From the NCBI GenBank assembly GCA_963816925.1, contig CAWFMY010000005.1, positions 1-64,000 on the forward strand: DNA of 64,000 nt, written 5' to 3'. The translations under genes and the position numbers were made by a program. Each line of letters opens with the position of its first letter. Within the stretch, counting starts at the first letter, position 1. Of the stretch, positions 36,966 to 46,634 are shown one piece after another. This stretch comes from CAIWHR01 sp963816925 (GTDB lineage Bacteria > Pseudomonadota > Gammaproteobacteria > Burkholderiales > Casimicrobiaceae). The notes under the pieces were generated by a model. It saw only the letters and a program-made list of their open reading frames with translations. It did not search any database and was not told the DNA's origin.

Positions 36966-39341
36966 TCATGCGCTTCTCGCGACCGTGTCCGCGGTGCCGA
37001 GAATGAGTTCGCGGTAGCGTCGGCTCTGCGTCTTGCCGTCGAGCAGCGCCCGCACCTTGTCGCGACCGGCGCGTCCGATCGCAGACGCCAGCGCCGGCTC
37101 GCGCCGCAGGTCGGATAGATGTTGCTCCGCCTCTTCGCTCGATCCGTACAGCAAGCCGTCGACCCCGTGCTCGATGCGCTCGGCGTGAATGGAGCCCCTC
37201 GGGCACAGCACCGGCACGCCAAGCGCCATGGCGCCATACAGTTCGCGGCCCACCGTCTCTTGCCACCACGCATGCGTGCGATGGACGAAACAACCGAGTT
37301 GCGCGAGGAACGGCGCGAGCCCGCCCGGACGTCGCTCGAAGAAACGGGCGATCGGGCTACCCCCGAGAACATAGCGGAAGCGCCCTGGATCGTAGATGTG
37401 AAGTCGACCGGTATTCCGGCCCAGAATCTTCACGAAATTGGCATCCGGCGGCTCACTCAGGAACTGCTGGTTCTGGCCGATGATGCCAACCGGCCAGGCC
37501 GGCGGTGTCTCGATCGACCCCTCGTCGTACTCGACATGCTCCGATGCAACCGTCGCCGCCAATGCCACGAGGTCAAGGGGCGGCGGCAACGACGAGTGAC
37601 CGCGTCCAAACCGCTCCGCCATGGCCTGCGACGCGAACACGAGCTCGACGGGACGCGCTCCATCACGGGCAATCGCCCGCAATTGGTCGAGGTATCGCGT
37701 TGGCGAGGCAGACTGACAGAACACGATAACCCGCTCGGCATCTGCGCGATCGATCCACGCGGCGCAATCGAAATCGACGCCCGCGAACACGTGAGTGCCG
37801 CCGCGCGGTATTGCGCCAATCCCGCCATCGATTCGCTGGACGCGACGCGCGCCTATCGTCTCGGTACCGTCGCCGTCGGTCGCCCAGAGCGCGGTAGCGT
37901 CCGCACCAAGGAGGTCAGCCAGCGATCGCAGAAGCAAACCATCGTCGTGATCACCGGCATGAACGCGTCCGATCAGGTGGACGGCCGGTCGTCCGGTTGC
38001 GGCCGTTCGCGGGCGGCCGGCACTGCCTCGCCGTTCGGCAGCGCCCTCCGCGAGCGCGAGATCGACGAGAATGGGCAGCGCCCGCTCCGCGAGCTGCTCC
38101 GGCAGCGCCTGCTCGAGTGCGAGACGCGCGTCCTGCAACAGTTGCCAGTTGTGCTCGATTGCGGCGTACGGCGGCCGTAAGGCCCTTGCGGCCGAGATCA
38201 GGCGTTCCGCCTCGTCGAGGTTTCCGCGACCCAGTTCGATGACACCCAGCATATGCAAAGCATCGTGGGTGTCAGGCGCGATCGCGATGACGGCACGGTA
38301 CTCGCGCGCGCCTTCGTCGACCCGACCCGCCACTTGCATTGCGAGCGCCCGCTCCATTCGTGCGCCAAGCAGGTCGCGCGTCGCCTCGTCGAGATTCGCC
38401 CACTCGGCGCCCGGCGCACGATAGGCCGATTGCGGCGGCCTCGCGCTGGCGCCCGGAGGCGCTGCGCCGAGCGCGCCATGGCAATCCTTATAGCGGCGCC
38501 CGCTGCCGCAGGGGCACGGACTGTTGCGCGAGGCCGGTGCGCCAACCGCGCCGCTCATACGATCGGGCTCACCTCGGAAACGTGCTGGAAGGGCCGGATT
38601 TCCAAAGTCCTGCGTGGCGGCGGCGCGTGCGTCGACCACATACTGGAAGGCATAGAGATCCTCCAGGTCCTCGCGGTTGCGGAACGCGATCGACAGGTTC
38701 CGCGTCACGAGTCTCCCGGGCCGTCGCGCGATCACGTACCGGTCGATCCACGCCGGCTGCGTCAACGCCTCCATGTGTGCGACGGCGTATCCCGTCTCCT
38801 CGAACATGCGCCGAAGCGTGGCTCGGGTGAAGAACCGCACGTGCGTGACGTCCAGCACACCGTGGGGACCGTACTCCCATTGTCCCGCAGCGAGTTCGTC
38901 CAGGTTGGCCAAGTTGCGGATGTTCGGCACACTCGCCAGCACGCGCGTACCCGTCGCGAGCCAGGTCCGGATCCTGGTCAGCGCTCGCCATGGGTCATAC
39001 AGATGCTCCAGCACGTCGAGCAACAGCACCGTGCCGATCGTCACCGCGCCGACGTGCTTCGCGAGATCGACGTCGTTGATGCTCGCGCAGACGACGTCAT
39101 CGAGAAACTGACGCGCGTACTCGGCGGCGTGGGGATTCATCTCGATGCCTATCACGCGCGTGCCGGGGAATTTCTCCTTGATCAGCTTGCCGGTCGCACC
39201 GCCGCCACAACCAATGTCCAGAACCACGCCCGGTGCCGCGTTGATGAAACTCGCGATCTCGACGCGAGGGTTCTGGTGGTACTGCGGATCGAACGCAAGA
39301 TCAGCGGCGAGGTGCGTCTTCCATACGGGTGCGGTGGACAT
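36966..39341 (-). CDS. methyltransferase - SEC-C motif - TPR - glycosyltransferase fusion
   Basis: 791 residues with four modules. Residues ~1-240 are a class I SAM methyltransferase (motif I VVLDIGCGGGATGK; LLLDVLEHLYDP). At ~275-290 there is a zinc-binding SEC-C motif SPCPCGSGRRYKDCHG. Residues ~320-400 hold TPR-like helices (GARMERALAMQVAGRVDEGA; LHMLGVIELGRGNLDEAERL). Residues ~450-790 resemble a GT4-like glycosyltransferase C-terminal half (GRELYGAMALGVPVLCPRG). Start at 39341 (MSTAPVWKTHL) rather than 39398. The SEC-C motif in the middle of a polysaccharide enzyme is unusual. It lies 34 bp after dnaB and 3 bp before the WbsX-like gene. Confidence 0.86.
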   Translation of the reverse strand: MSTAPVWKTHLAADLAFDPQYHQNPRVEIASFINAAPGVVLDIGCGGGATGKLIKEKFPGTRVIGIEMNPHAAEYARQFLDDVVCASINDVDLAKHVGAVTIGTVLLLDVLEHLYDPWRALTRIRTWLATGTRVLASVPNIRNLANLDELAAGQWEYGPHGVLDVTHVRFFTRATLRRMFEETGYAVAHMEALTQPAWIDRYVIARRPGRLVTRNLSIAFRNREDLEDLYAFQYVVDARAAATQDFGNPALPARFRGEPDRMSGAVGAPASRNSPCPCGSGRRYKDCHGALGAAPPGASARPPQSAYRAPGAEWANLDEATRDLLGARMERALAMQVAGRVDEGAREYRAVIAIAPDTHDALHMLGVIELGRGNLDEAERLISAARALRPPYAAIEHNWQLLQDARLALEQALPEQLAERALPILVDLALAEGAAERRGSAGRPRTAATGRPAVHLIGRVHAGDHDDGLLLRSLADLLGADATALWATDGDGTETIGARRVQRIDGGIGAIPRGGTHVFAGVDFDCAAWIDRADAERVIVFCQSASPTRYLDQLRAIARDGARPVELVFASQAMAERFGRGHSSLPPPLDLVALAATVASEHVEYDEGSIETPPAWPVGIIGQNQQFLSEPPDANFVKILGRNTGRLHIYDPGRFRYVLGGSPIARFFERRPGGLAPFLAQLGCFVHRTHAWWQETVGRELYGAMALGVPVLCPRGSIHAERIEHGVDGLLYGSSEEAEQHLSDLRREPALASAIGRAGRDKVRALLDGKTQSRRYRELILGTADTVARSA

Positions 39342-39375
39342 GGTGCGTGTCGGGGAAAAGTGGGTGTCGCTGCGG

Positions 39376-40743
39376 CTAGTAGCCGCCACCGGTCGCAAAA
39401 TTCTCGAAGCGCGTGTACTCGCCGAGAAACGTCAGGCGCACGGTGCCGATCGGCCCGTTGCGCTGCTTGCCGATGATGATTTCGGCGACTCCCTTGTCCT
39501 GCGTCTCGGGGTTGTAGACCTCGTCGCGGTAGATGAACAGGATCACGTCCGCATCCTGCTCGATCGCGCCGCTCTCACGAAGGTCCGACATCACCGGCCG
39601 CTTGTTGGGCCGCTGCTCGAGCGAGCGGTTCAACTGCGAGAGCGCCATCACCGGCACCTTCAGTTCCTTCGCGAGCGACTTCATCGAGCGCGAGATTTCC
39701 GAGATCTCGGTCGCGCGATTCTCGCCGCTGGTCGATGCCTGCATCAGCTGCAGGTAGTCGACGATCACGAGGCCCAGCTTGCCGTAGGTCTTCATGAGGC
39801 GGCGCGCGCGCGAACGCACTTCGATGGCGTTCAGCGCCGGCGTCTCGTCGATCAGGATCGGCGCCTCGTTCAACCGGCCGAGCGCGCCGGTGAGCTTTTC
39901 CCAGTCCTCGGCGGCGAGGCGCCCGGTGCGCAGCTTGTGCTGGTCGAGGCGCCCGACGGAGCCGATCAGCCGCAGCGCGAGTTGCGACGCGCCCATTTCC
40001 ATCGAGAACACGACGACCGGCAGGCCCGCCGCGAGCGCGACGTGCTCGCCGATGTTCAGCGCGAGCGACGTCTTGCCCATGCTCGGCCGTCCCGCGACGA
40101 CGACGAGATCGCCGGGCTGCATGCCGGAGGTCATCCGGTCGAGGTCGGAGAAACCGGTCGGCACGCCGGTGACATCCGACGGATCGTCGCGGTTGTAGAG
40201 CACTTCGATCCGATCGACCACGCCCGCGAGCAGTGCGCCGATCGTCACCACCTGCTGCGCGCCGCGCGAGCCTTGCTCGGCGATGTGCAGCACTTTCGCT
40301 TCCGCCTGGTCGAGCACTTCCTTCGCGCTGCGCCCGAGCGGATTGTAGGCGGCGTCCGCGATGTCGCCCGCGGTCGCGGCAAGCTGGCGCAGGATCGAGC
40401 GGTCGCGCACGATCTGCGCGTAATGCCGGATGTTCGCGGCGGTCGGGACATTGCCGACCAGCAGGCCCAGGTAGGCGAGTCCGCCGATGTAGTCGAGCTT
40501 CTGCGACGAGGCGAGCGATTCCGACACCGTGACGACGTCCGCCGGCTTGCCGTCGGCGACGAGGCGGAGGATGTGCTGGTAGATGAGCCGGTGCGCCTCG
40601 CTGTAGAAGTCGGCGTCGGCGAGCACGTCGCCGACCTTGTCCGCCGCCTCGTTGTCGAGCAGCAGGCCGCCCAGCACCGACTGCTCCGCCTCGAGCGAAT
40701 GCGGGGGCAGCTTCAGGGCATCGAGTTGCGGATCGTCGGGCAT
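39376..40743 (-). CDS. dnaB: replicative DNA helicase DnaB
   Basis: A 455-residue hexameric helicase that unwinds DNA at the replication fork. The N-terminal domain (LPPHSLEAEQSVLGGLL) is followed by a RecA-fold core with Walker A GRPSMGKTSLAL, the H1a Glu in SMEMGASQLALR, Walker B LVIVDYLQLM and the Gln of motif H3 in LSQLNRSLEQRPNKRP. The gene is complete and undamaged. In related bacteria it directly follows rplI; here rplI is 18.5 kb away on the same strand. Confidence 0.97.
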   Translation of the reverse strand: MPDDPQLDALKLPPHSLEAEQSVLGGLLLDNEAADKVGDVLADADFYSEAHRLIYQHILRLVADGKPADVVTVSESLASSQKLDYIGGLAYLGLLVGNVPTAANIRHYAQIVRDRSILRQLAATAGDIADAAYNPLGRSAKEVLDQAEAKVLHIAEQGSRGAQQVVTIGALLAGVVDRIEVLYNRDDPSDVTGVPTGFSDLDRMTSGMQPGDLVVVAGRPSMGKTSLALNIGEHVALAAGLPVVVFSMEMGASQLALRLIGSVGRLDQHKLRTGRLAAEDWEKLTGALGRLNEAPILIDETPALNAIEVRSRARRLMKTYGKLGLVIVDYLQLMQASTSGENRATEISEISRSMKSLAKELKVPVMALSQLNRSLEQRPNKRPVMSDLRESGAIEQDADVILFIYRDEVYNPETQDKGVAEIIIGKQRNGPIGTVRLTFLGEYTRFENFATGGGY

Positions 40744-40830
40744 CGAGGCAAGGCCGGATTGCGATGGCGGGCATCGGCGAGCGGAATTTCGTCCGCCGCG
40801 GCGAGCTCATTCTAACAGGCGGAACGCTCG

Positions 40831-41532
40831 TCAGGCCTCCTGCACGTCCTGGCCGCTGCGCCGGTTCGCGGGCACCGCGACGTCCATCATGCGCGGCCGC
40901 GGCAGCCGCAGTTCCGACATCAGGCTGGATGAACGCCTCGCGCGATCGGCCCGCGAGCCGCGGATTGCTCGCGCTTTTCGTCGCCGATCGTCGACGACGT
41001 GCGGCCCTTGTAGTCGTGGCCCGGAAACACCGTGGTCGCGTCGGGCAACGCGAACAGCTTTTGCGTGATGCTGTCGAAAAGCGCACCCGCGTCGCCGCTC
41101 TGGAAATCGGTGCGCCCGCAGCCGCCGATCAGCAGCGTGTCACCGGTGAACACGGCATCGCGCCAGCGATACGACATCGATCCCGCGGTGTGGCCCGGCG
41201 TGTGCAGCGCGCGAATCGTTTCGCCGCCGAAATGCAGTTCCTCGCCATCCTCGAGCTGCAAGTCCGCCGTCACGATCCCGCATGCCAGCGGCGTCGCCGC
41301 CTGCGCGCCCGTGCTCTCGCGCAGCAGGCTCGAACCGGTGATGTGATCGGCATGCGTATGCGTTTCGAGCACATAACGAAGGCGCAAGCCCTTCGCGGTC
41401 GAGCAGCGCGGAATAGACGTCGAACTGCGTGTCGACCGGATCTATCATCACGGCGTCGCGCGTCGCCGGATCCACGAGCACGTACGTGTAGGTCGATGAA
41501 TCCGCGTCGAAGAACTGGTGACAATCCTGCAT
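40831..41532 (-). CDS. ETHE1-like persulfide dioxygenase, metallo-beta-lactamase fold (three frameshifts)
   Basis: Non-heme-iron sulfur dioxygenases of this family oxidise glutathione persulfide to sulfite. The merged reading is ~232 residues: FDADSSTYTYVLVDP and IDPVDTQFDVYSALLDREGL from 41532; then LRYVLETHTHADHITGSSLL, GDTLLIGGCGRTDFQSGDA and FPGHDYKGRTSSTIGDEK; then NPRLAGRSREAFI and a final segment ending MDVAVPANRRSGQDVQEA at 40831. Switches near 41392, 40966 and 40925 are each repaired by removing one base. All iron ligands (HTHADH, later His, Asp, His) are conserved. This points to sequence error, not gene loss. Confidence 0.82.
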
Positions 41533-41627
41533 GCGGGCCTCCGGTCCCGGGCGCGGTTGCGCCGGGACCGATCATAGGCCGCGCGTCACTTCGCCGCAAT
41601 CGCTGGCTTCGGGATGCGAAGGCGCCC

Positions 41628-41651
41628 GCGCGGCGGCCGGGGCCGCCGCGC
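41628..41651 (-). terminator. GC-rich hairpin downstream of porin gene
   Basis: Perfect 10-bp stem GCGCGGCGGC (41628-41637) with 41642-41651 and a 4-nt loop, 23 bp past the porin stop. There is no T run on either side, so it may slow or end transcription only with Rho, or protect the porin mRNA 3' end. Confidence 0.55.
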
Positions 41652-41673
41652 GTCAGAATGCGCTGTCGAAAAA

Positions 41674-43266
41674 CTAGAACCGGTAGTTCACACCGACCGA
41701 GACGCCTTGCACCTTGCCGCCGGCGAAGCAGTGCGGTCCGTCACCGGTGACGCCACCGGCGCCGCCATTCGCGGTCGGATCGAACGCCGCCTGCTGGCTG
41801 GCGTCGTGGCAATCCGTGGTGTTGGCGTGGCCGCCAGCGCCGAGATCGTAGTGCGCGTCGGGATGGTTATTGGTCATCGCATACGCCGCGTAGAAGGTCA
41901 CGCTGGGATCGATCGCGTGCTTCCACGCGATCGTGTACATGTTCGCCTGGTTGTCCGGGCTCGGCCCTCCCGGCGTGTTGTGCGTGCCGGGGTCACCCGG
42001 TGTCGAGCCGGCGTGCGCCCAGCCCGCGCTGACGACGTCCTTCTCCGTCAGTACTTGAGTCAGTACCAGCCACGTCCCTGAACGCTGACGCTCGTTCTGG
42101 TATTCGAGGTACGCCGGAACGTTGCGCTTGAATTTCTCGTAGATGCCGCCGATCGTGGTCTTCGTCGAGAACGTATATTGCGCGGCGATCTTCCACGCAG
42201 TCTCGTTCGCGACGTCATTGGGGTCGCCTTGAGTGTCTTCCGGCGGCGTAGTCGGGAACCCGATCGTGTCGCTCACCCGGTTGACGCCGTTGTGCTGTTC
42301 GTAAGCGGCGGCAATGTACAGCGGACCGTTGGTGTAGGTGCCGGACACGCTGAACAGGTTTCCGAACGCACCGTCGGTACACGCTGGCGGGAGAGCCCCG
42401 CTTCCAGGTATGTTCCCGCCCGCGCAATCCTGCTCCGCGGATCCGAGGTTGCTGTTGTCGTTGGCCCGGTTCTGCCCCGGTCCGTACATGAACTTAGCCG
42501 CGAAGCCGCTCCAGTTCGGGGACTCGTACCAGATCGCATGCGGCGCGCGATAGCCGAATTCGACGCGGTTGTCGCCACCGGTGTTGCCCATGATGACGCG
42601 GTAGTCACCGATCATTCCGGAGAACGGATTCAGTCGATCGGTTGAAAGCTTGTATGGCGTCTCGGACTTGCCGATCATGACGCCGCCCCAATCAGCGCCG
42701 GTGAAACCGACAAAGCTGTTGCGTGAAAACAACGCGCCGTTGACGGCGTCGCTGGTGTTCGAGTTCGTCGCTCTTGTCCCAGGCGTCGCGGAGATGTCGA
42801 TACCCGCCTCCAGCTGCCAGACAAAGTTGAACTCCGGGTCGAACGGATGCCGGCCGCGCGCGCCGAGATACGACAGGTTGGTCGAGATCGCGGGCATCCA
42901 GCCCATCTTTCCAACAGGTGATCCGCCCTGCTCATAGCTCGACTGCAGGCCCTTGGTGGTCGTGTCGAACGAAACGTCGAGGTTCCCGTATAACGTGACA
43001 TCGCCGCCACCGGGGGTGGCGAAAGTGAGACCGCTGCCGGGCTTCGTCTGAATGAATCGCGCGTTCTTCGCCTCCTGTTGTTCCTGCACTTGCTTCTGCG
43101 TCTGCACCTGCGTGGTCACTTGGTCGAGCTTGGCCTTGAGCTCGTCCATCTGCTTCTGCATCGCCTCCATCTGGGCCTTCAGATCGCTGACCTGGTCTGC
43201 TTGCGCCACACCGGGGCCTGCAAGCACAAGCGCGATGGCAATCACCAACGGTTTTCTGAAGTTCAC
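41674..43266 (-). CDS. outer-membrane porin (betaproteobacterial Gram-negative porin family)
   Basis: 530 residues: signal peptide (cleaved near GVAQADQ), a coiled-coil segment (~22-70, VSDLKAQMEAMQKQMDELKA) that could trimerise or reach peptidoglycan, then a 16-18-strand barrel opening with GDVTLYGNLDVSF and ending in Phe (VSVGVNYRF), the BAM recognition signature. Eight or more aromatic girdle strands are visible. GTG start at 43266 follows GGAGGA at 6 nt. The barrel extends to a C-terminal cysteine pair (DCHDAS, GPHCFAGG). Likely a general diffusion porin; substrate not predictable. Confidence 0.88.
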   Translation of the reverse strand: MNFRKPLVIAIALVLAGPGVAQADQVSDLKAQMEAMQKQMDELKAKLDQVTTQVQTQKQVQEQQEAKNARFIQTKPGSGLTFATPGGGDVTLYGNLDVSFDTTTKGLQSSYEQGGSPVGKMGWMPAISTNLSYLGARGRHPFDPEFNFVWQLEAGIDISATPGTRATNSNTSDAVNGALFSRNSFVGFTGADWGGVMIGKSETPYKLSTDRLNPFSGMIGDYRVIMGNTGGDNRVEFGYRAPHAIWYESPNWSGFAAKFMYGPGQNRANDNSNLGSAEQDCAGGNIPGSGALPPACTDGAFGNLFSVSGTYTNGPLYIAAAYEQHNGVNRVSDTIGFPTTPPEDTQGDPNDVANETAWKIAAQYTFSTKTTIGGIYEKFKRNVPAYLEYQNERQRSGTWLVLTQVLTEKDVVSAGWAHAGSTPGDPGTHNTPGGPSPDNQANMYTIAWKHAIDPSVTFYAAYAMTNNHPDAHYDLGAGGHANTTDCHDASQQAAFDPTANGGAGGVTGDGPHCFAGGKVQGVSVGVNYRF

Positions 43267-43655
43267 GTCATCCTCCGGGGTGCTGTTGTAATCGGCACGT
43301 CGGGTCGGAGCCGACGCACACTCCGTCGCCATATGCCGCGTCCCGCATCGCGCCGGCGGCGAGCCATTGGCGGGCGGTCCGCAAACATTGCACCGCCGCG
43401 CGCGCCGAGTATTGCGAATCGATCAAAAAGGCCGCGGCGACCGTACTTCGGTGTTGCAGCGAGGACGTTTTGCAAGCGTGTCGTAAGGGGAACGTCAGCC
43501 AATTGTCAACATTGGGCAGCGCCGTGCAAGCTCCGCCAGCAAACGACGACGCTGGTCGCGAAGCCTTGCAAACACGGGAGCGAGTCGCCACACTTGCACG
43601 CGTTCTGCGCACAATCGCGACGCGCGAACTACTCATTGACCGGAGGACGTCCAGG
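43267..43655. other. 389-bp intergenic region between porin and lipoprotein genes
   Basis: Divergent upstream region of the porin (minus) and lipoprotein (plus). It is less GC-rich than the flanks, with several A/T tracts (for example near 43420-43430 and 43465), as expected for promoters, but I cannot place a convincing -35/-10 pair. Short frames in it lack RBSs and coding character. No RNA gene or repeat seen. Confidence 0.5.
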
Positions 43656-44060
43656 ATGCGCGCAGCAACCATATCGAGTGGTGCGGCGTCCGCGTTGCGG
43701 ATCGCGATCATGACAGCCGCGGCGCTCATGATCGTCGCGTGCGCGTCGGGCCAAGGAAAGGAGGACGGCTATTCCGCTTTTCTCGCGAGGATCGCGGCCG
43801 AATGTAAGCCCCTCATCATCGGCAGCGACAACATGGGTCAGGCGATCATCTTCAACGGCTTGGGCGCGGTACCCGAAAACTACAACAACTTCCTGGGCAA
43901 GACTTCAGCGCTTTATGCCGGCACGATTTCGCCACAGGTCTACGGCGATTCGTTAACGTCGTTTATCGGCGCAGGCACGTACAACCAGCGTTCGTTCGAT
44001 TGCATCATTGCGCGATTGCCGCAACCGATGTCTGCGACGACGCCGGCCGCGGCCCACTAG
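43656..44060 (+). CDS. small putative lipoprotein
   Basis: A 134-residue protein with a hydrophobic leader (about 11-29) ending in a lipobox-like MIVAC-A, then a hydrophilic domain (ECKPLIIGSDNMGQ, NYNNFLGKTSALYAGTI, QRSFDCII) with two Cys that may pair. An ATG at 43656 is preceded by GGAGGA and CCAGG. The family is not recognised. Its TAG stop is part of the CTAG target duplicated by the adjoining IS5-like element, so the insertion happened exactly at the gene's 3' end without changing the protein. Confidence 0.72.
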   Translation: MRAATISSGAASALRIAIMTAAALMIVACASGQGKEDGYSAFLARIAAECKPLIIGSDNMGQAIIFNGLGAVPENYNNFLGKTSALYAGTISPQVYGDSLTSFIGAGTYNQRSFDCIIARLPQPMSATTPAAAH

Positions 44061-44763
44061 GGAAGCTCTACGGAACCGGTCATGAAGCAACTCGTGCGAG
44101 TCGAAATGGGTAACCGTGGGCGCGAATTGACGCCGAATCGGCGTTTTGACTCGCCGAGCGTTTCGTTTTGGCGCTTCAAGACCGGCATTTGCCGCTCATC
44201 GGACGCACCCCTCCCGTCCCGCCAACAACAATCGTCGTGCGCTATACAGATTCGACAGCGCAAACATCGTCAGCGCGCGTATCGTGTTCCTATACCTCCC
44301 GCGGTAGCGCACCTGGGTGAAGCTCCACAGGTTCTTCACCCCATGAAACGCGTGCGCGCCGCGCGCGCGGTGCCGCGAGCGCGACCGATTGATCTTCTTC
44401 TCCTGCTCGGTCAGGACCCGCCCGCGCTTGGCGCGGCGATTTACCCGATTCGCCATCCTGGCCTCCCGGCCATGTTGCCAGTGATCCCCCGACCGGTACG
44501 CCTGGGCGCCGAAGCGTACTCGCTCCCGGCCGTGCAGCAGGTCAATCCGTCGGGTGATGTCCCCCGCCGCCGGACCGGCCACCACGCATTGCACCAGTCC
44601 GCGCCCGTCGGTATCGGTGAGGAATTTCGCCCGACGCGCAGCCTTGGACTTGAGCACCCATTCAGTCGATCCCAGTGTCGTCTGCTTCATCCTCTAAGTC
44701 CCGCGTCAGAGTCGGCGATTCATCGAATCATCGCTCGGACACGAGGGGATTCGCAGAGGCTCC
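44061..44763. mobile_element. internally deleted IS5-family element with CTAG target duplication
   Basis: 703 bp bounded by imperfect inverted repeats: left GGAAGCTCTACG (44061-44072) and, reversed, right GGAGCCTCTGCG (44752-44763), 9 of 12 matching. It is flanked by CTAG at 44057-44060 and 44764-44767, fitting the YTAR target of the IS5 group. Inside is a transposase frame (minus) that keeps both ends but lacks most of the middle. Intact IS5-group elements are about 1.1-1.3 kb, so 400-600 bp are missing. It can be moved only by a transposase supplied in trans. Confidence 0.75.
44196..44690 (-). pseudogene. IS5-family transposase remnant, internal deletion
   Basis: 164 codons. The N-terminus (MKQTTLGSTEWVLKSKAARR) matches IS5-type openings and the C-terminus (FHGVKNLWSFTQVRYRGRYR ... 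TMFALSNLYSARR) matches the conserved DDE-domain end (VKVRYRG, N-T, TLFALSNL-WMAR). Only a short remnant of the core lies between (DLLHGRERVRFGAQAYRSG); the DDE catalytic triad is not complete. It is read without stops, so the deletion is in frame and may be fairly recent. Confidence 0.78.
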
Positions 44764-44869
44764 CTAGCTGTGAATTCCATGAATGTCGATGTGGCGCCAG
44801 CGTGCCTGTTGTCGCACGAGAGACTGGCGCCGGCGACGCTCCAGCACCTGGTAGACGGAGAGTACGCAA

Positions 44870-46541
44870 GTGCCTCTGCCCAACGGCGGCTCGATCCTGC
44901 CACTTCGCGACCTGTCGAATGGGCGTCCGGCTGCTTCGTTTCCGCCGTTGGGCCCGAACCTGAAAGTGCTGCTGACGTGGCCCAAATTTCCGCCATCTTT
45001 CTGGGGTTTCGAAGGCGCCCTGGAGATGATGCCGGAAGCGGCGATGACGCCGCCATTGGGCCTGATTACGGTCGCGGCGCTTTGTCCGACTACGTGGACG
45101 CTGAAACTGCTCGATCACGCGTTCGATGAAATTACCGACGAAGACCTCAGATCCGCCGACCTGGTGATGGTCAGTGCGATGCACGCGCAACGAATTGATG
45201 CGCTGGCGATTGTGCGCCGCGCACGAGCGCTGGGTACACGTACCTTCATAGGGGGGCCGTGGGCGTCAAGCCAGCCAAACGTCGTGTTGCCGGAAGCCGA
45301 CCATGTGATGGTGGGCGAGGCGGAGGAAGTCTTCTCCGGAATCGCCGTTGCGCTGGAGAACGGCACCGCGCAAGGCATTTACGTGGTGAACGACAAACCG
45401 GATATGACCGGCAGCCCGATTCCGCGGTTCGACCTTCTGCGCAGAGGAAAATACGTCTCCATGCCCGTGCAATTTTCACGCGGCTGCCCATTCCAGTGCG
45501 ACTTCTGCGACATCATAACGATTTATGGTCGAACGCCGCGCACCAAGTCGTCGGCCCGACTCATCGCGGAGCTGGACCGCCTGCGCGAATTGGGCTGGCG
45601 TGGCGAAGTGTTGGTCGTGGATGACAACTTCATCGGGAATCGCAAGAACGCACTACAGCTCGTCAAGGAGCTCGCCACCTGGGGTGACGCGCATGGACGG
45701 CCGTCTCCTATTTCACTCAAGCCTCGGTCGATTGGCGGATCGTCCCGAACTGATGGCGGCAATGGTTGCCGCGAATTTCATTTTCGTATTCCTTCGCATC
45801 GAGTCGCCTTCTGCCGAGGCTCTCAAAGGATCGAAGAAGGCGCGAAGCTCTTGCGCAAGGACAGCCTGGAGCAAGTGCGAATCATTCAGGAGGAAGGTCT
45901 TTGGGTTCTCGCGGGGTCTGCATCGTCGGTTTCGATTCCGACGATCGGACGATCTTGGGGCCGCGCAACGCGAGTTCATCGAACGGGCCGCGATCGCGTG
46001 GGCCATGGCGGGCATGCTCCAGGCGCCGCCGACCACTCCGCTGTACGATCAAATGAAGAGCGGAAGGACGAGTTCATCGAAGACAACGAAACCATCTCGA
46101 ATTTCAGTGCGCCGAATTTCCGCACCACCATGCCGCTGCCAACGCTATTGCACGGATTGGCGAGTTACTGGCGAGAAGCTGTACGAGCCGAACGCCTATT
46201 TCCGGTGCCGCTGCGCTCGCTGGAAGTTTGGAAGACAAGACCACCCCAGGCCGTTCAGGACACTCCGCTGTCGCAGGATCTGCGATTGATGGCGTCGTCG
46301 ATGTGGACCCAAGGAGTTGCGGTCGACTACCGGCGCGCGTACTGGGGCTTTCTCGGGACAATCATCGCCGGTATCGGAACGACCCGGTGAAGCTGCGGGA
46401 GGGGTTGAGCCTGCTGGTTTCGGCGCACCATTTCCTGATCTACGCGCGGCAGGTTGCCGACGAGCTGGAGCGCGACTGCGTGAAGGCCCGCCGAGAGAGT
46501 GGACATTACATTCTCAAGCTGCATACCCACCCATCTGCTGA
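44870..46541 (+). pseudogene. B12-binding-domain radical SAM protein (several frameshifts)
   Basis: The frame from the GTG at 44870 encodes a cobalamin-binding-like domain (LKVLLTWPKFPPSFWGFEGA; GGPWASSQPNVVLPEADHVMVGE) and the radical SAM cluster motif FSRGCPFQCDFCDI at ~230. After ~45690 the similarity passes through other frames: DRPELMAAMVAANFIFVFL, IESPSAEALKGSKKA, IVGFDSDD, REFIERAAIAWAMAGMLQAP, SNFSAPNFRTTMPLPTLL, then NDPVKLREGLSLLVSAHHFL near 46390-46460. This order matches B12/radical SAM proteins with a DUF4070 C-terminus, so the gene is collinear and only indel-broken, in at least five places. The 3' end is approximate. Confidence 0.75.
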
Positions 46542-46634
46542 GCACCACCACGTCAACCTGCAACCGCAGAAATGCTCGTCCGAATTCCATCATTGCCAAG
46601 AAGCCGCGCTCCCCGTAGCTCAGACTGGTCCTCA

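Noticed and set aside
43268..43729. Minus-strand 153-codon frame upstream of the porin
   Set aside because: No RBS, no recognisable domain, and it spans the presumed divergent promoter region and the lipoprotein start.
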